From Scatocola faecipullorum (GTDB lineage: Bacteria > Pseudomonadota > Alphaproteobacteria > RF32 > CAG-239), in contig DVNC01000026.1 of NCBI GenBank assembly GCA_018714685.1, forward strand, positions 1-24,195: a stretch of 24,195 nucleotides of DNA, in the 5' to 3' direction. Of the stretch, positions 8,801 through 13,928 are shown in pieces (the first letter of the stretch is position 1; every line of letters begins with the position of its first letter). Below the pieces are notes generated by a model. It was given only the letters and a program-made list of their open reading frames with translations. It made no database searches and was not told the DNA's origin. The translations under genes were made by a program, and so were the position numbers.

Positions 8801-10043
8801 GATCAGCCGTTTCATAGGTAGGCGGTTCACCCGGACGCATAACGCGATAGATATCCAGCAAAGCTTCTTCGCGGTTATGGTTTTTGTCTGCTTCCAGCGT
8901 ATTGCGGATATACGGGCCGACATTAACGTTGTCAATGTAAAGAACCTTGATTTCGCCGACTTTTGCCGCCGAAATATTGGTCAGAACTTCTTCATTCAGT
9001 TCAGCACCGGCATCTGCAATAATTTCACCGGTTTTCGGATTGATGACTGCAGTCGCCAAAAATTTGCCAAACAGCTGATCCGGGCTGACTTTATAGAATT
9101 CCAACCCTTCATCAGCCAGTTTCTGAGCCGAACGCGGCGTCATTTTTTTGCCTTTTTCCCAAACGGTTTCGCCGGTTTTGGTATTAACCAGATCGAAATC
9201 AAATTTAACGCCTTTCATACGCTCCGGCAGGAATTTGACTTTCCAGGCCTTTTTGTCGGCAACATAAGTGTCAACATCATAGAAATAGCTCAGAATTTCT
9301 TCTTTATCCATTCCTTTGATTTCGGACGGATCGATTTTTTTGCCCTGAGCTTTCAGTTCTTTGATTTTGTCTTCGGTTTCTTTGGAATACAAAGAATACA
9401 GAATGGAAGTAACCGGCAGCTTGCGGCGACGGTCGATGCGGGCATAAACCAAATCTTTGGCATCAAATTCAAAATCGAGCCAGGAACCGCGATAAGGAAT
9501 AATGCGGGCCGCAAACAGATATTTACCGGAAGCAACGGTCTTGCCTTTGTCATGATCAAAGAACACACCCGGAGAACGGTGCATCTGTGAAACGACGACA
9601 CGCTCAGTACCGTTGAAAATAAACGTACCTTTATCGGTCATCAGCGGAATATCGCCCATATAAACATCCTGCTCTTTGATGTCATGGATTGATTTGGCTC
9701 CGGTAGCCTCATCAATATCCCAAACGACCAGACGCAGCGTTGCCTTAACCGGAGCGGCATAAGTCATATCACGCTTAATGCACTCGTCAACATCATATTT
9801 CGGCTCTTCGAGTTCGTATTTGACAAACTCCAGTTCGCCGCTGCCTGAAAAATCTTTAATGGGGAAAATAGATTTAAATACTTCTTCCAACCCGAATTCG
9901 CACTGCCCTTTTTCTTTATCGGATTCGATAAAATCAGCATAGGAACCGGTTTGAACTTCGATTAAACTCGGCATATCCGACACGGCATCGATTCGGCCGA
10001 AGTTTCTTCTTACACGTCTCTTGCTCGTATAAGATTCTTTCAT
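5868..10043 (-). CDS. rpoB: DNA-directed RNA polymerase subunit beta
   Basis: This is the second catalytic subunit of RNA polymerase and the rifampicin target. It has 1391 residues against 1342 in E. coli, a length seen in Alphaproteobacteria. The rifampicin cluster I motif (SSQLSQFMDQNNPLSE, then THKRRLSALGPGG) is complete. Ser566 corresponds to E. coli Ser531, His561 to His526 and Asp551 to Asp516, all wild type. The conserved HPTHYGRICPIETPEGP motif and the GRHGNKG catalytic-region motif are present. The ATG at 10043 has AGGGATG upstream. A long leader (from about 10210) and a promoter of its own lie between this gene and rplL, which ends in a strong terminator. rpoBC is therefore probably transcribed largely independently of rplJL. 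It ends 20 bases before rpoC. Confidence 0.99.
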   Translation of the reverse strand: MKESYTSKRRVRRNFGRIDAVSDMPSLIEVQTGSYADFIESDKEKGQCEFGLEEVFKSIFPIKDFSGSGELEFVKYELEEPKYDVDECIKRDMTYAAPVKATLRLVVWDIDEATGAKSIHDIKEQDVYMGDIPLMTDKGTFIFNGTERVVVSQMHRSPGVFFDHDKGKTVASGKYLFAARIIPYRGSWLDFEFDAKDLVYARIDRRRKLPVTSILYSLYSKETEDKIKELKAQGKKIDPSEIKGMDKEEILSYFYDVDTYVADKKAWKVKFLPERMKGVKFDFDLVNTKTGETVWEKGKKMTPRSAQKLADEGLEFYKVSPDQLFGKFLATAVINPKTGEIIADAGAELNEEVLTNISAAKVGEIKVLYIDNVNVGPYIRNTLEADKNHNREEALLDIYRVMRPGEPPTYETADQLFRSLFFDNDRYDLSSVGRVKMNVALDISFEDAPDTYRTLRKDDILRIVKRLVELRDGKGEVDDIDHLGNRRVRSVGELMENQYRMGLLRMERAIRERMSSESLNNVKPQDLVNAKPIASVIREFFGSSQLSQFMDQNNPLSEITHKRRLSALGPGGLSRDRAGFEVRDVHPTHYGRICPIETPEGPNIGLINSLSTYARINKYGFIECPYRKVVNGVVTNEVVYLSANEEGKFKIAEANAKVKDDGHFENDLIACRKAGEFEFAHPEEVDFIDVSPQQLVSVATALIPFLENDDANRALMGANMQRQGVPLLRSEAPLVGTGMEATVAKDSGATVVAKYDGIVDAVDANRIVVRSLNDNVADAGVEIYKLQKFRRSNQNTCINQVPLVKVGDHVKAGDIMADGPCTDMGELALGRNLLVAFMPWNGLNYEDAILLSENISRNDVLTSLHIEEFEVMARDTKLGQEEITRDIPNVGEEALRNLDEAGIVYIGAEVKAGDILVGKVTPKGESPVTPEEKLLRAIFGEKASDVRDTSLRVQPGIEGIVVDVHVFSRRGVEKDERALSIEQEEISQLAKDRDDEIAIIRRSFEARLQSMLMGQKVVDAPKGIAKNATITEEVLSAVPSSQWRKIVVKDEEVMARIEEFLAAFDARVEKVQKHFENKVEKVQRGDDLLPGVLKMVKVFIATKRKIQTGDKIAGRHGNKGTISRVLPLQDMPYMEDGTPVDIVLNPLGVPSRMNVGQILETHLGWAASELGKQLNEMCEQYKRGEKTIDELNAKLKAIYGEKQYKNDIEPMNEAEKLEMISNLKNGVPMATPVFDGAHEDDINNMLELAGLPTSGQIDLYDGRTGEKFDRKVTVGTIYMIKLHHIVDEKMHARSVGPYSLVTQQPLGGKAQFGGQRFGEMEVWALQAYGAAYTLQEMLTVKSDDVNGRTKVYEAIVRGDDGFEAGVPESFNVLVKEIKSLCLNVELLNEEV

Positions 10044-10216
10044 TGTGCTTTCATCCCTAGGTTACAAATCCGCACCAATCCTGCCATGATTGCCATGAAC
10101 CCCGCGTGCGGAAGATTAAAAAATATCTTTTTTAAACAAACAGAATCTGCCAAACCCTCGGATAAAGACCCTCTTGGCACGATTCGGAAAATAATATTTT
10201 AGAAAAATCACTTCTT
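10044..10216 (-). promoter_or_regulatory. Long structured 5' leader of rpoB
   Basis: If the promoter at 10217-10267 is used, rpoB has a leader of about 165 bases. It holds CCGCAC (10070-10075) and GTGCGG (10106-10111), a 6-bp stem enclosing two CATGGCA repeats. It also holds TGCCAA/TTGGCA arms around 10150-10180. I recognise no riboswitch or r-protein leader family here. Confidence 0.4.
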
Positions 10217-10267
10217 TCTATACCTTAGAGTCTAAAATTGCAACAGATTTTTCGCAAAATGAGTCAA
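10217..10267 (-). promoter_or_regulatory. Composite promoter of rpoBC
   Basis: On the minus strand: TTGACTCA (10267-10260), a TTGC and GAAAAA stretch, TTGCAA (10243-10238), 15 bases, then TATAGA (10222-10217). Two -35-like boxes are stacked upstream of one TATA-like -10. The order and spacing match the rplK promoter at 13182-13234 almost exactly. TTGACTCA includes a GANTC site. Confidence 0.55.
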
Positions 10268-10390
10268 GTTTTTTATCGCGACAATTAAGACATTTTTCAC
10301 TTTTACCCATAGCAGCGATTCGTATTCAGCCCCTGCTGCGATTCGGATAGCAGTGCCGCCGTTTTCTGCAAAATTTTCACTGTTGCCCCA

Positions 10391-10422
10391 ATAAAAAACT
10401 CCCGGAAAATCCGGGAGTTTTT
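10391..10422 (-). terminator. Intrinsic terminator between rplL and rpoB
   Basis: AAAAACTCCCGG (10394-10405) and CCGGGAGTTTTT (10411-10422) pair perfectly over 12 bp around a 5-base loop, with six T on the minus-strand exit side. It lies about 24 bases after the rplL stop. The dyad is symmetrical enough to work from either side. Confidence 0.92.
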
Positions 10423-10445
10423 ACAAAAGCTCAAAAGAAGCAAAA

Positions 10446-10820
10446 TTACTTCAATTCAACCTTAGCACCAGCTTCTTCAAGTTTCTTCTTGATTTCTTCA
10501 GCTTCAGCTTTCGGAGCAGCTTCTTTAACAGTCTTCGGAGCACCGTCAACCAAATCCTTGGCTTCTTTCAGACCCAGCTGGGTGATAGCGCGGATTTCTT
10601 TAATGACGTTGATCTTGTTGGCACCAGCTTCAACCAGAACGATATCGAACTCGTCTTTTTCTTCGGCAGCAGCGGCACCACCGGCGGCACCACCGGCAGC
10701 AACGGCAACGGCGGCAGCGGCAGAAACGCCCCATTTTTCTTCTAACATTTTTGACAGATCAGCAGCTTCCATAACGGTCAAAGCTGACAATTCATCTACT
10801 AATTTGGCTAAATCGGCCAT
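10446..10820 (-). CDS. rplL: 50S ribosomal protein L7/L12
   Basis: This is the stalk protein that recruits and stimulates translation GTPases; it sits in multiple copies on L10. The 124 residues match the family. The N-terminal dimerisation domain (about 1-35) is followed by the Ala/Gly-rich hinge (about 36-54, AAAVAVAAGGAAGG) and the globular C-terminal domain with the conserved KINVIKEIRAIT and GLKEAKDLVDGAPK motifs. GGAG stands before the ATG. It is the last gene of rplKAJL. A structured element and a small hairpin (10870-10888) lie in the 171-base gap after rplJ, and a strong terminator follows it. Confidence 0.99.
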   Translation of the reverse strand: MADLAKLVDELSALTVMEAADLSKMLEEKWGVSAAAAVAVAAGGAAGGAAAAEEKDEFDIVLVEAGANKINVIKEIRAITQLGLKEAKDLVDGAPKTVKEAAPKAEAEEIKKKLEEAGAKVELK

Positions 10821-10869
10821 ATTTTTTCTCCAATAAATTAATTAAATCAATAAACTAAAAATTTACTCG

Positions 10870-10888
10870 TTTTCCCTCTTTGGGAAAA
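10870..10888 (-). repeat. Small hairpin in the rplJ-rplL spacer
   Basis: TTTTCCC (10870-10876) pairs perfectly with GGGAAAA (10882-10888) across a 5-base loop, about 50 bases upstream of the rplL start. There is no T-run, so it is probably an mRNA structure rather than a terminator. Confidence 0.5.
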
Positions 10889-10910
10889 TTTTTGCTTTTA
10901 GGCGGATAAT

Positions 10911-10970
10911 TGCGAAGTTATTTTTGAGCGCCGTGTAGAATAAACTACACAAGAGAAAAAATAACCGGCA
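10911..10970 (-). ncRNA. Structured intercistronic element, copy B (after rplJ)
   Basis: GTTATTTTT (10917-10925) pairs with AAAAATAAC (10957-10965). A 7/6-base internal loop separates this from an inner 6-bp stem, GTGTAG (10933-10938) with CTACAC (10945-10950), closing a 6-base loop. The minus-strand transcript continues with TTCGCA directly after the outer stem. Copy A after rplA (11784-11832) has the same layout and the same TTCGCA, and differs by paired substitutions that keep the stem. It could be an RNase III site, a protein-binding site or a small mobile palindrome. Confidence 0.6.
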
Positions 10971-10974
10971 AGAA

Positions 10975-10999
10975 CCGCATAAAAACGAAAATTATGCGG
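10975..10999 (-). repeat. Hairpin containing the rplJ stop codon
   Basis: CCGCATA (10975-10981) and TATGCGG (10993-10999) pair perfectly over 7 bp. The rplJ stop codon (10992-10994) overlaps the right arm. It sits immediately before structured element B. Confidence 0.5.
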
Positions 11000-11474
11000 C
11001 TTCTTTTTCGCTGTAAGCCTTCGTAACTCTCGCCAGCTGAGCTGCAGGAGCCTGCAACAGGCCGATAATTTTGGCGCGCAGTTCGTCCATAGACGGAATG
11101 GTTGCCAAACGTTTAATCTCATCCAGAGAAAGAACGCCGGTTCCCATCGCACCGCCGACCAAAATGAGTTTTTCATTGGTTTTAGCAAATTCGACACAAG
11201 CTTTGCAGGCTGAAATCGGGTCATTGGCGAACGCAATAGCGGTCGGTCCTTTGAACAGGTCAGCCAAAGATTCAAATTTTGTGCCTTTAAGAGCCAGACG
11301 AGTAATCCGATTTTTAGTAACTCTGAAACCTGCACCGGCTTTACGAACGTTGTTGCGCAGTTCCGAAACTTCTTTAACCGTCAAACCTTTATAGTGAGAT
11401 ACGACGATAACTTCGGCACCGTTAAACAACTCGTTTAATTCGCTGAGCAAGTCTGCTTTTTCTTCACGGTTCAC
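10992..11474 (-). CDS. rplJ: 50S ribosomal protein L10
   Basis: This is the stalk base protein that binds 23S rRNA and anchors L7/L12 dimers; it also represses its own mRNA as the L10-L12 complex. The protein has 160 residues, shorter than E. coli (165). It shows the N-terminal rRNA-binding fold (VIVVSHYKGLTVKEVSELR, then VTKNRITRLA) and a C-terminal Ala-rich helical tail for L12 binding (LQAPAAQLARVTKAY). The start at 11474 is a GTG, with GTGGAG about 9 bases upstream; an unusual start is in keeping with translational control. An L10-leader-like region lies at 11625-11710. The gene is separated from rplA by 376 bases of structured RNA and from rplL by 171 bases. Confidence 0.98.
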   Translation of the reverse strand: MNREEKADLLSELNELFNGAEVIVVSHYKGLTVKEVSELRNNVRKAGAGFRVTKNRITRLALKGTKFESLADLFKGPTAIAFANDPISACKACVEFAKTNEKLILVGGAMGTGVLSLDEIKRLATIPSMDELRAKIIGLLQAPAAQLARVTKAYSEKEAA

Positions 11475-11492
11475 TTATTGTCTCCACAATAA

Positions 11493-11513
11493 AACATCAA
11501 ACTTCTTGATGTT
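11493..11513 (-). promoter_or_regulatory. Hairpin just upstream of the rplJ ribosome-binding site
   Basis: AACATCAA (11493-11500) and TTGATGTT (11506-11513) form a perfect 8-bp stem around a 5-base loop. It ends about 10 bases before the GGAG of rplJ, where it could influence ribosome access as part of the L10-controlled leader. Confidence 0.5.
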
Positions 11514-11624
11514 GTTTTAACACTTACCAGTTTCACGCCACCGGCAGCTTCGGCACCAAGCCCTCGCCGCGAGCTTTGTCAAACTGAGACCTAATCTGTC
11601 CAGGAGAAAAGATATAAATTTACA

Positions 11625-11710
11625 CTCACTCCCGTCTATGCAGGATATTTAGGGCTGTCAGCAACAACCACCTGCAGTCTTGGACAGTTTCAGAACGTTG
11701 CCGTTCCGAG
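11625..11710 (-). promoter_or_regulatory. Ribosomal protein L10 leader (L10-L12 binding site)
   Basis: The minus strand reads AAGACTGCAGG (11681-11671) and later CCTGCATAGACGGG (11644-11631). GCAGG and CCTGC pair, and the unpaired AAGAC.. and ..TAGACGG flanks make the kink-turn-like pattern of known L10 leaders. CTGTC/GACAG arms and a GAACG-GCAA-CGTTC hairpin with a GNRA loop (11693-11706) lie beside it. It is about 155 bases before the rplJ start, similar to the E. coli arrangement. Binding of L10(L12)4 here would repress rplJL translation. Confidence 0.75.
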
Positions 11711-11718
11711 AGCGGATT

Positions 11719-11734
11719 GGGAGGCAAGCCTCCC
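11719..11734. repeat. Perfect 16-bp palindrome in the rplA-rplJ spacer
   Basis: GGGAGGCAAGCCTCCC is self-complementary over its full length. On the minus strand it follows a T6 run and precedes the L10 leader core, so it is likely an additional helix of the leader RNA. Confidence 0.6.
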
Positions 11735-11754
11735 GCCCCAAAAAAGTTTAACAT

Positions 11755-11859
11755 AATCTCTAATAAAGTACGGGTGCTGCGAAGTTGGTTTTCGACGACA
11801 TGTACAAATAGCTACATTAGGAGAAAACCAACAAGCATGACCCTATTTTATTAGAGATT
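11755..11859 (-). ncRNA. Long-range stem enclosing structured element copy A (after rplA)
   Basis: AATCTCTAATAAA (11755-11767) pairs perfectly over 13 bp with TTTATTAGAGATT (11847-11859); the right arm contains the last codons and the stop of rplA. Inside lies copy A: GTTGGTTTT (11784-11792) with AAAACCAAC (11824-11832), a 7/6 internal loop, and the inner stem ATGTA (11800-11804) with TACAT (11813-11817). Compared with copy B at 10917-10965, GG/CC in the stem is replaced by AT/AT, keeping pairing. The transcript continues TTCGCA after the outer stem of A, as in B. Confidence 0.65.
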
Positions 11860-12534
11860 TGAAATGTCGACTTTAATGCCAACACCCATAGTACTCGACA
11901 AAGAAATCTTCTTCATATAAGTACCTTTGGCGCCTTGCGGTTTAGCTTTCTGAATAGCTTCGATGAAAGCTTTGGCGTTTTCATAAATCTGCTCTTCGCT
12001 GAAAGAGGCTTTACCGATACCGGCATGAACAATACCGTTCTTTTCGACACGGAACTGAACTTCACCGGCCTTGGCGTTCTTTACTGCATTGGCAACATCG
12101 GCGGTAACAGTACCCAGTTTCGGGTTCGGCATCAGGCCTTTCGGACCCAAAACGCGGGCTACGCGGCCGGCCATACCCATCATATCCGGGGTAGCGATGC
12201 AGCGGTCGAAATCGACTTTGCCTGCCATAATGGAATCAACCAGATTTTCTGCTCCGACAATATCGGCACCGGCAGCTTTTGCTTCATCAGCTTTTTCACC
12301 TTGAGCAAAAACGGCAACGCGTACTTTTTTGCCCGAACCGTTCGGCAGGGCGCAAACGCCGCGAACCATCTGGTCGGCATATTTCGGATCAACACCGAGG
12401 TTGATTGCAACATCAATTGTTTCGTCAAATTTGGCGGTAGCGTTTTCTTTAACGATTTTAACAGCTTCTTTCAGAGCATAAGCCTGATCTTTGTTTACTG
12501 TCTTATAAGCGTTTACGATTCTTTTTCCGGACAT
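11851..12534 (-). CDS. rplA: 50S ribosomal protein L1
   Basis: This protein builds the L1 stalk next to the ribosomal E site and acts as a translational repressor of its own operon. The 227 residues are typical (E. coli 234). Conserved segments are visible: FDETIDVAINLGVDPKYADQ, RGVCALPNGSGK, GRVARVLGPKGLMPNPKLGT and the C-terminal STMGVGIKVD. It starts 4 bases after rplK with GGAG inside the rplK end, so the two are translationally coupled. The stop codon is buried in the stem 11755-11859. Confidence 0.99.
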   Translation of the reverse strand: MSGKRIVNAYKTVNKDQAYALKEAVKIVKENATAKFDETIDVAINLGVDPKYADQMVRGVCALPNGSGKKVRVAVFAQGEKADEAKAAGADIVGAENLVDSIMAGKVDFDRCIATPDMMGMAGRVARVLGPKGLMPNPKLGTVTADVANAVKNAKAGEVQFRVEKNGIVHAGIGKASFSEEQIYENAKAFIEAIQKAKPQGAKGTYMKKISLSSTMGVGIKVDISNL

Positions 12535-12538
12535 TGTC

Positions 12539-12976
12539 TTACTCCACTACCTTGATACCCATAGAAACAGCCTGACCTTTAACCATATTCATGGCAGATT
12601 CGACTGTCGAGCAGTTCAAATCCGGCATTTTGGTTTCGGCGATTTCTTTAACCTGGGCCATTGTAATCTGACCGGCAAAAGATTTGCCCGGTTCTTTCGA
12701 AGCGGATTTAACATTGGCAGCTTTCTTAATCAGATAAGAAACCGGCGGCAGTTTGGTTTCGAAAGTGAAAGACTTGTCTTCATAAGCGGTAATAACAACC
12801 GGAACAGGAACACCCGGTTCCATTTTCTGAGTTGCGGCGTTAAACGCTTTGCAGAATTCCATAATATTTAAGCCTTTTTGGCCCAGAGCCGGACCAACCG
12901 GCGGAGAAGGGTTAGCCTTTCCGGCGGGGATTTGCAGCTTAATCAATCCTAAAATTTTCTTTTTGGACTTAGCCAT
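12539..12976 (-). CDS. rplK: 50S ribosomal protein L11
   Basis: This protein binds the GTPase-associated region of 23S rRNA and is needed for RelA sensing. The 145 residues match the family. The N-terminal domain has the thiostrepton-region motif PAGKANPSPPVGPALGQKG, and the C-terminal RNA-binding domain has GQITMAQVKEIAETKMPDLN and AMNMVKGQAVSMGI. AAGAGGT precedes the ATG. It is first in rplKAJL, behind its own promoter (13182-13234) and an L1-binding hairpin 20 bases upstream. In most bacteria nusG lies directly upstream; here mscL intervenes. Confidence 0.99.
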   Translation of the reverse strand: MAKSKKKILGLIKLQIPAGKANPSPPVGPALGQKGLNIMEFCKAFNAATQKMEPGVPVPVVITAYEDKSFTFETKLPPVSYLIKKAANVKSASKEPGKSFAGQITMAQVKEIAETKMPDLNCSTVESAMNMVKGQAVSMGIKVVE

Positions 12977-12995
12977 TTCAATACCTCTTGTTAGG

Positions 12996-13035
12996 TTTCG
13001 TGGTAATCAAGACCAATGGCTCATCTCCCACGAAA
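12996..13035 (-). promoter_or_regulatory. L1-binding leader hairpin of rplKA
   Basis: TTTCGTGG (12996-13003) and CCACGAAA (13028-13035) form a perfect 8-bp stem. On the transcript the arms read GTGGGAG ... TTGATTACCAC, resembling the 23S rRNA L1 site (GUGGGAG ... UUGAAAUACCAC). A short inner GCC/GGT helix sits between. It ends 20 bases before the rplK ATG. L1 bound here would repress rplK-rplA translation, the established L11-operon feedback. Confidence 0.72.
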
Positions 13036-13181
13036 TTAAATTAAAACCTTCAAAGCAATACTTTGATTTGCAAACCGCTGCCCGCAACATTACCGGCCGA
13101 CGTTACGCCTTCCGGACAATCCGCGATTCGGCGCGATTCGCACTCCTGAAAGACAGATTCCTCCTTTTCAAGAGTCGCCTC

Positions 13182-13234
13182 TGTATATCACATTCTTTTC
13201 ATTTTGCAAGTATTTTTTCGGCAATTTGAGTCAA
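13182..13234 (-). promoter_or_regulatory. Composite promoter of the rplKAJL operon
   Basis: On the minus strand: TTGACTCA (13234-13227), a TTGC and GAAAAA stretch, TTGCAA (13209-13204), 16 bases ending in TG-A (extended -10), then TATACA (13187-13182). A leader of about 200 bases follows. Layout and boxes match the rpoBC promoter at 10217-10267. GANTC sites at 13125, 13135, 13156, 13172, 13228 and 13238 surround it. Confidence 0.62.
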
Positions 13235-13252
13235 AAAGAATCAAATCTCCGG

Positions 13253-13278
13253 CAAAGGCCCTCCGAAGAGAACCTTTG
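13253..13278 (-). terminator. Hairpin with TTCG tetraloop after mscL (probable terminator)
   Basis: CAAAGGCCCTC (13253-13263) and GAGAACCTTTG (13268-13278) pair over 11 bp (two G-T wobbles). On the minus strand the loop is C-TTCG-G, an exceptionally stable tetraloop. It lies 2 bases after the mscL stop. The T-rich tail comes about 10 bases later, so termination may be partial. Confidence 0.65.
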
Positions 13279-13280
13279 TT

Positions 13281-13766
13281 TTATTTGCCCAGTTCAGACG
13301 TACAATGCGGACAGCGCGTTGCCTTAACCGGAATTTCCTCGCAGCAATACGGACAAGCCTTGGTCGTCGGTGCTTTTTTCGCCTCTTCGGCAGCTTCCTG
13401 CTTCAGCATTTTGGCCTGCAATTCGTTAATCGCCTTAATTAAAACAAACACGGCAAACGCTACAATCGTAAAGCTGATGACGGCATTCAAAAAATTACCC
13501 AAATTCAGAGTAATTGCACCGGCATCGGTCGCCTGAGCCAAAGACACGTACGGCCCGGCAAAATCCGGTCCTTTTTTAAGCACGACAAACAAATTGGTAA
13601 AATCCACCTTGCCCAGCAACAGGCCGATCGGCGGCATAATGATATCCTTAACCAGAGAGTCGACGATTTTTCCGAAAGCCGCCCCGATGATAATACCGAC
13701 GGCCATATCAATAACATTGCCGCGCATGGCAAATTTTTTGAATTCATTAAAAAAATTTCTAAACAT
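13281..13766 (-). CDS. mscL: Large-conductance mechanosensitive channel MscL with C-terminal zinc ribbon
   Basis: This is an inner-membrane channel that opens under membrane tension to release solutes during hypo-osmotic shock. The N-terminus (FKKFAMRGNVIDMAVGIIIGAAFGKIV, residues about 9-35) is the amphipathic helix and first transmembrane pore helix. A periplasmic loop and a second membrane helix (about 92-112) follow. The protein is 161 residues against about 136 for E. coli. The extra tail holds a predicted zinc ribbon: Cys138-x2-Cys141 and Cys152-x2-Cys155 (CPYC ... CPHC), with an additional Cys142. AAGGAGG sits 5 bases before the ATG. It has its own promoter (13794-13821) and a hairpin after it, so it is an independent gene between nusG and rplK. 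The channel identity is certain; the tail's role is not. Confidence 0.97.
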   Translation of the reverse strand: MFRNFFNEFKKFAMRGNVIDMAVGIIIGAAFGKIVDSLVKDIIMPPIGLLLGKVDFTNLFVVLKKGPDFAGPYVSLAQATDAGAITLNLGNFLNAVISFTIVAFAVFVLIKAINELQAKMLKQEAAEEAKKAPTTKACPYCCEEIPVKATRCPHCTSELGK

Positions 13767-13793
13767 CCTGCCTCCTTTTCTGATGATGAAATC

Positions 13794-13821
13794 AATATAA
13801 AGCGTTTCCCCTAAAAAGCAA
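13794..13821 (-). promoter_or_regulatory. Promoter of mscL
   Basis: On the minus strand TTGCTT (13821-13816), a 16-base spacer and TATATT (13799-13794) form a good sigma70 promoter about 28 bases before the start codon. Confidence 0.6.
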
Positions 13822-13862
13822 TCACATAAATAAAATCTGGTGGAAAAACAATCGGAAAGATT

Positions 13863-13903
13863 AAAAGAAAAGCGCCTCTTGCACTTGCGGCAACGGCGCT
13901 TTT
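13863..13903 (-). terminator. Intrinsic terminator of secE-nusG
   Basis: AAAAGCGCC (13868-13876) pairs with GGCGCTTTT (13895-13903), with an inner TTGC/GCAA helix. A TTTTCTTTTAA tail follows on the minus strand. It separates nusG from mscL. Confidence 0.88.
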
Positions 13904-13928
13904 TAACAACAAAGACAGTTGAAAATGT

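Noticed and set aside
8277..9590. Long plus-strand open frame (437 codons) opposite rpoB
   Set aside because: It is fully antisense to an unambiguous rpoB, has no ribosome-binding site or family resemblance, and reflects the codon bias of the real gene.
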